Below, in pieces: positions 4,876 to 5,599 of a DNA stretch of 5,599 nt. The position numbers and the translations under genes were made by a program. Position 1 is the first letter of the stretch; each line of letters starts with the position of its first letter. The DNA lies in the NCBI GenBank assembly GCA_023414985.1, contig JAEZLY010000089.1, positions 1 to 5,599 of the forward strand, read 5' to 3'. Origin of the DNA: Bacillota bacterium (GTDB taxonomy: Bacteria; Bacillota; Clostridia; Lachnospirales; Lachnospiraceae). The notes beneath the pieces were generated by a model. The model made no database searches. It was given only the letters and a program-made list of their open reading frames with translations, and had not been told where the DNA came from.

Positions 4876-5568
4876 TCAGTGATGTGCACTGTAGTTGAAA
4901 AACAGTTCACGAAGCTCGGGATATTTCCGTCTGGATACTTCGACAATATCTCCGCTTTTTAGGATGATATTGTCGGATATTTCCTCAATCTGACTGATGT
5001 TTACCAAGTATTTCTTGTGACATCGGAAGAACAGTTTAGGATCCAGCAGCTCCTCCCACAGAGCCAGGCTGTTCTCACTCCGGAAAGTGTCCTTAGCAGT
5101 CCATATCTCAGTGTAGCCCTGTTGTGCCGAGATATAGAGGATTCTTTTCAGATTAATATTGATATTCACCCCGTTTTTTCGCAAGGTAATCACTTTATGA
5201 CCCAGGATTTCTGCAACTGCATCGCTGATGTACTCGAAAAATTCCTCTTTGTCGATCGGCTTGGTCATAAAGCGGAAAGCATTTACCTTAAAACCGTCCT
5301 TAAAACGCCGGACATGACTTGTCAGCAGTATGACAAGGGTGTCCGGTGTTTTTTGATGCAGCAGGCTCGTGGCACTGATGCCGTCGATGCCGCCCATCTC
5401 TATATCCATAAGGACAATTTGAAATTCTTTAGGAAATTTCAACAGCTCTTCCCCGGATTCGAAGGGAATGATATCAAAATCAACTGACATCTGGCTGCTG
5501 TAATCCTGTAGTAAATGAGTAGTAATGTTGCGTATCATTTTGTTATCATCACATATTGCCACACGCAC
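4876..5568 (-). CDS. LytTR-family response regulator (AgrA/LytR type)
   Basis: This is a two-component response regulator of 230 residues. The receiver domain spans about 1-120: acidic pair D7-D8 in AICDD, phospho-acceptor D55 in IVLMDIEMGGIDG, T83 in ILLTSH, and K103 in FRFMTKP, so all switch residues are intact. A LytTR DNA-binding domain spans about 125-226, with the typical HKVITLRKNG, then ILYISAQQGYTEIW, and near the end FFRCHKKYLVNISQIEEI. It should bind direct repeats as a dimer once phosphorylated by a sensor kinase. The start is GTG at 5566-5568, with AAGGGGGAA (5575-5583) 6 bases upstream. The frame is open further upstream, but the family starts within a few residues of the ICDD motif. 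No kinase gene lies downstream, where a convergent permease gene ends 92 bases away; it may lie beyond the window edge. Target genes are unknown. Confidence 0.95.
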   Translation of the reverse strand: MRVAICDDNKMIRNITTHLLQDYSSQMSVDFDIIPFESGEELLKFPKEFQIVLMDIEMGGIDGISATSLLHQKTPDTLVILLTSHVRRFKDGFKVNAFRFMTKPIDKEEFFEYISDAVAEILGHKVITLRKNGVNININLKRILYISAQQGYTEIWTAKDTFRSENSLALWEELLDPKLFFRCHKKYLVNISQIEEISDNIILKSGDIVEVSRRKYPELRELFFNYSAHH

Positions 5569-5574
5569 AGCTAC

Positions 5575-5583
5575 TTCCCCCTT
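5575..5583 (-). promoter_or_regulatory. Ribosome binding site supporting the GTG start of the response regulator
   Basis: AAGGGGGAA on the minus strand stands 6 bases before GTG 5566-5568. No ATG is available in frame between here and the window edge, so the GTG is the best-supported start. Confidence 0.7.
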
Positions 5584-5599
5584 AAGTATCTGGTTTGTT

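Noticed and set aside
5017..5487. 156-codon plus-strand frame antisense to the response regulator
   Set aside because: It lies wholly inside a clear LytTR regulator on the other strand, lacks a recognisable domain and has no convincing ribosome binding site.

Overview
The window looks like chromosomal DNA from a low-to-mid GC Firmicute of the class Clostridia, possibly a Lachnospiraceae member. The basis is strong AGGAGG-type ribosome binding sites, tightly packed operons, an XRE regulator next to an ABC-2 transporter, an AgrA/LytR-type response regulator and a chemotaxis receptor. This placement is inferred from gene style, not from a marker gene.

Layout. (1) Bases 1-353 (+) hold the C-terminal end of a methyl-accepting chemotaxis protein whose start lies outside the window. 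(2) Bases 354-686 hold no gene but are filled by an imperfect inverted-repeat element of about 290 bp, bounded by TA dinucleotides and able to fold into a branched hairpin. It looks like a MITE or similar intergenic repeat. (3) Bases 687-1445 (-) encode an unrecognised 252-residue protein with its own promoter. Its stop codon sits in the loop of a perfect hairpin. (4) Bases 1446-1783 are a divergent regulatory region. It contains the promoter of the leftward gene, a cluster of TTAAC/GTTAA motifs, and a promoter for the rightward operon whose -35 and -10 lie inside the two arms of an inverted repeat. (5) Bases 1784-4783 (+) are a compact four-gene operon: XRE regulator with a long helical C-terminal region, a 72-residue two-helix PLDNc-type membrane protein, an ABC ATPase and an ABC-2 permease. 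The junctions are a 2-nt gap, a 1-nt overlap (TAATG) and a 4-nt overlap (ATGA). (6) Bases 4784-4875 separate convergent genes; I see no convincing intrinsic terminator there. (7) Bases 4876-5568 (-) encode a LytTR-family response regulator starting at GTG. No histidine kinase is visible.

How the genes work together. The last three genes of the operon have the same order and architecture as yxlE-yxlF-yxlG in the Bacillus subtilis sigY operon (small PLDNc membrane protein, ABC ATPase, ABC-2 permease). In place of an ECF sigma factor, the first gene is a one-component XRE regulator with a TPR-like sensor region. The likely logic is a self-regulated export or envelope-stress module: the regulator senses a ligand and controls its own operon through the motifs upstream, and the ATPase and permease move an unknown substrate. 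The most unusual parts are this regulator swap, the operator/promoter architecture, and the structured repeat next to the unknown gene.
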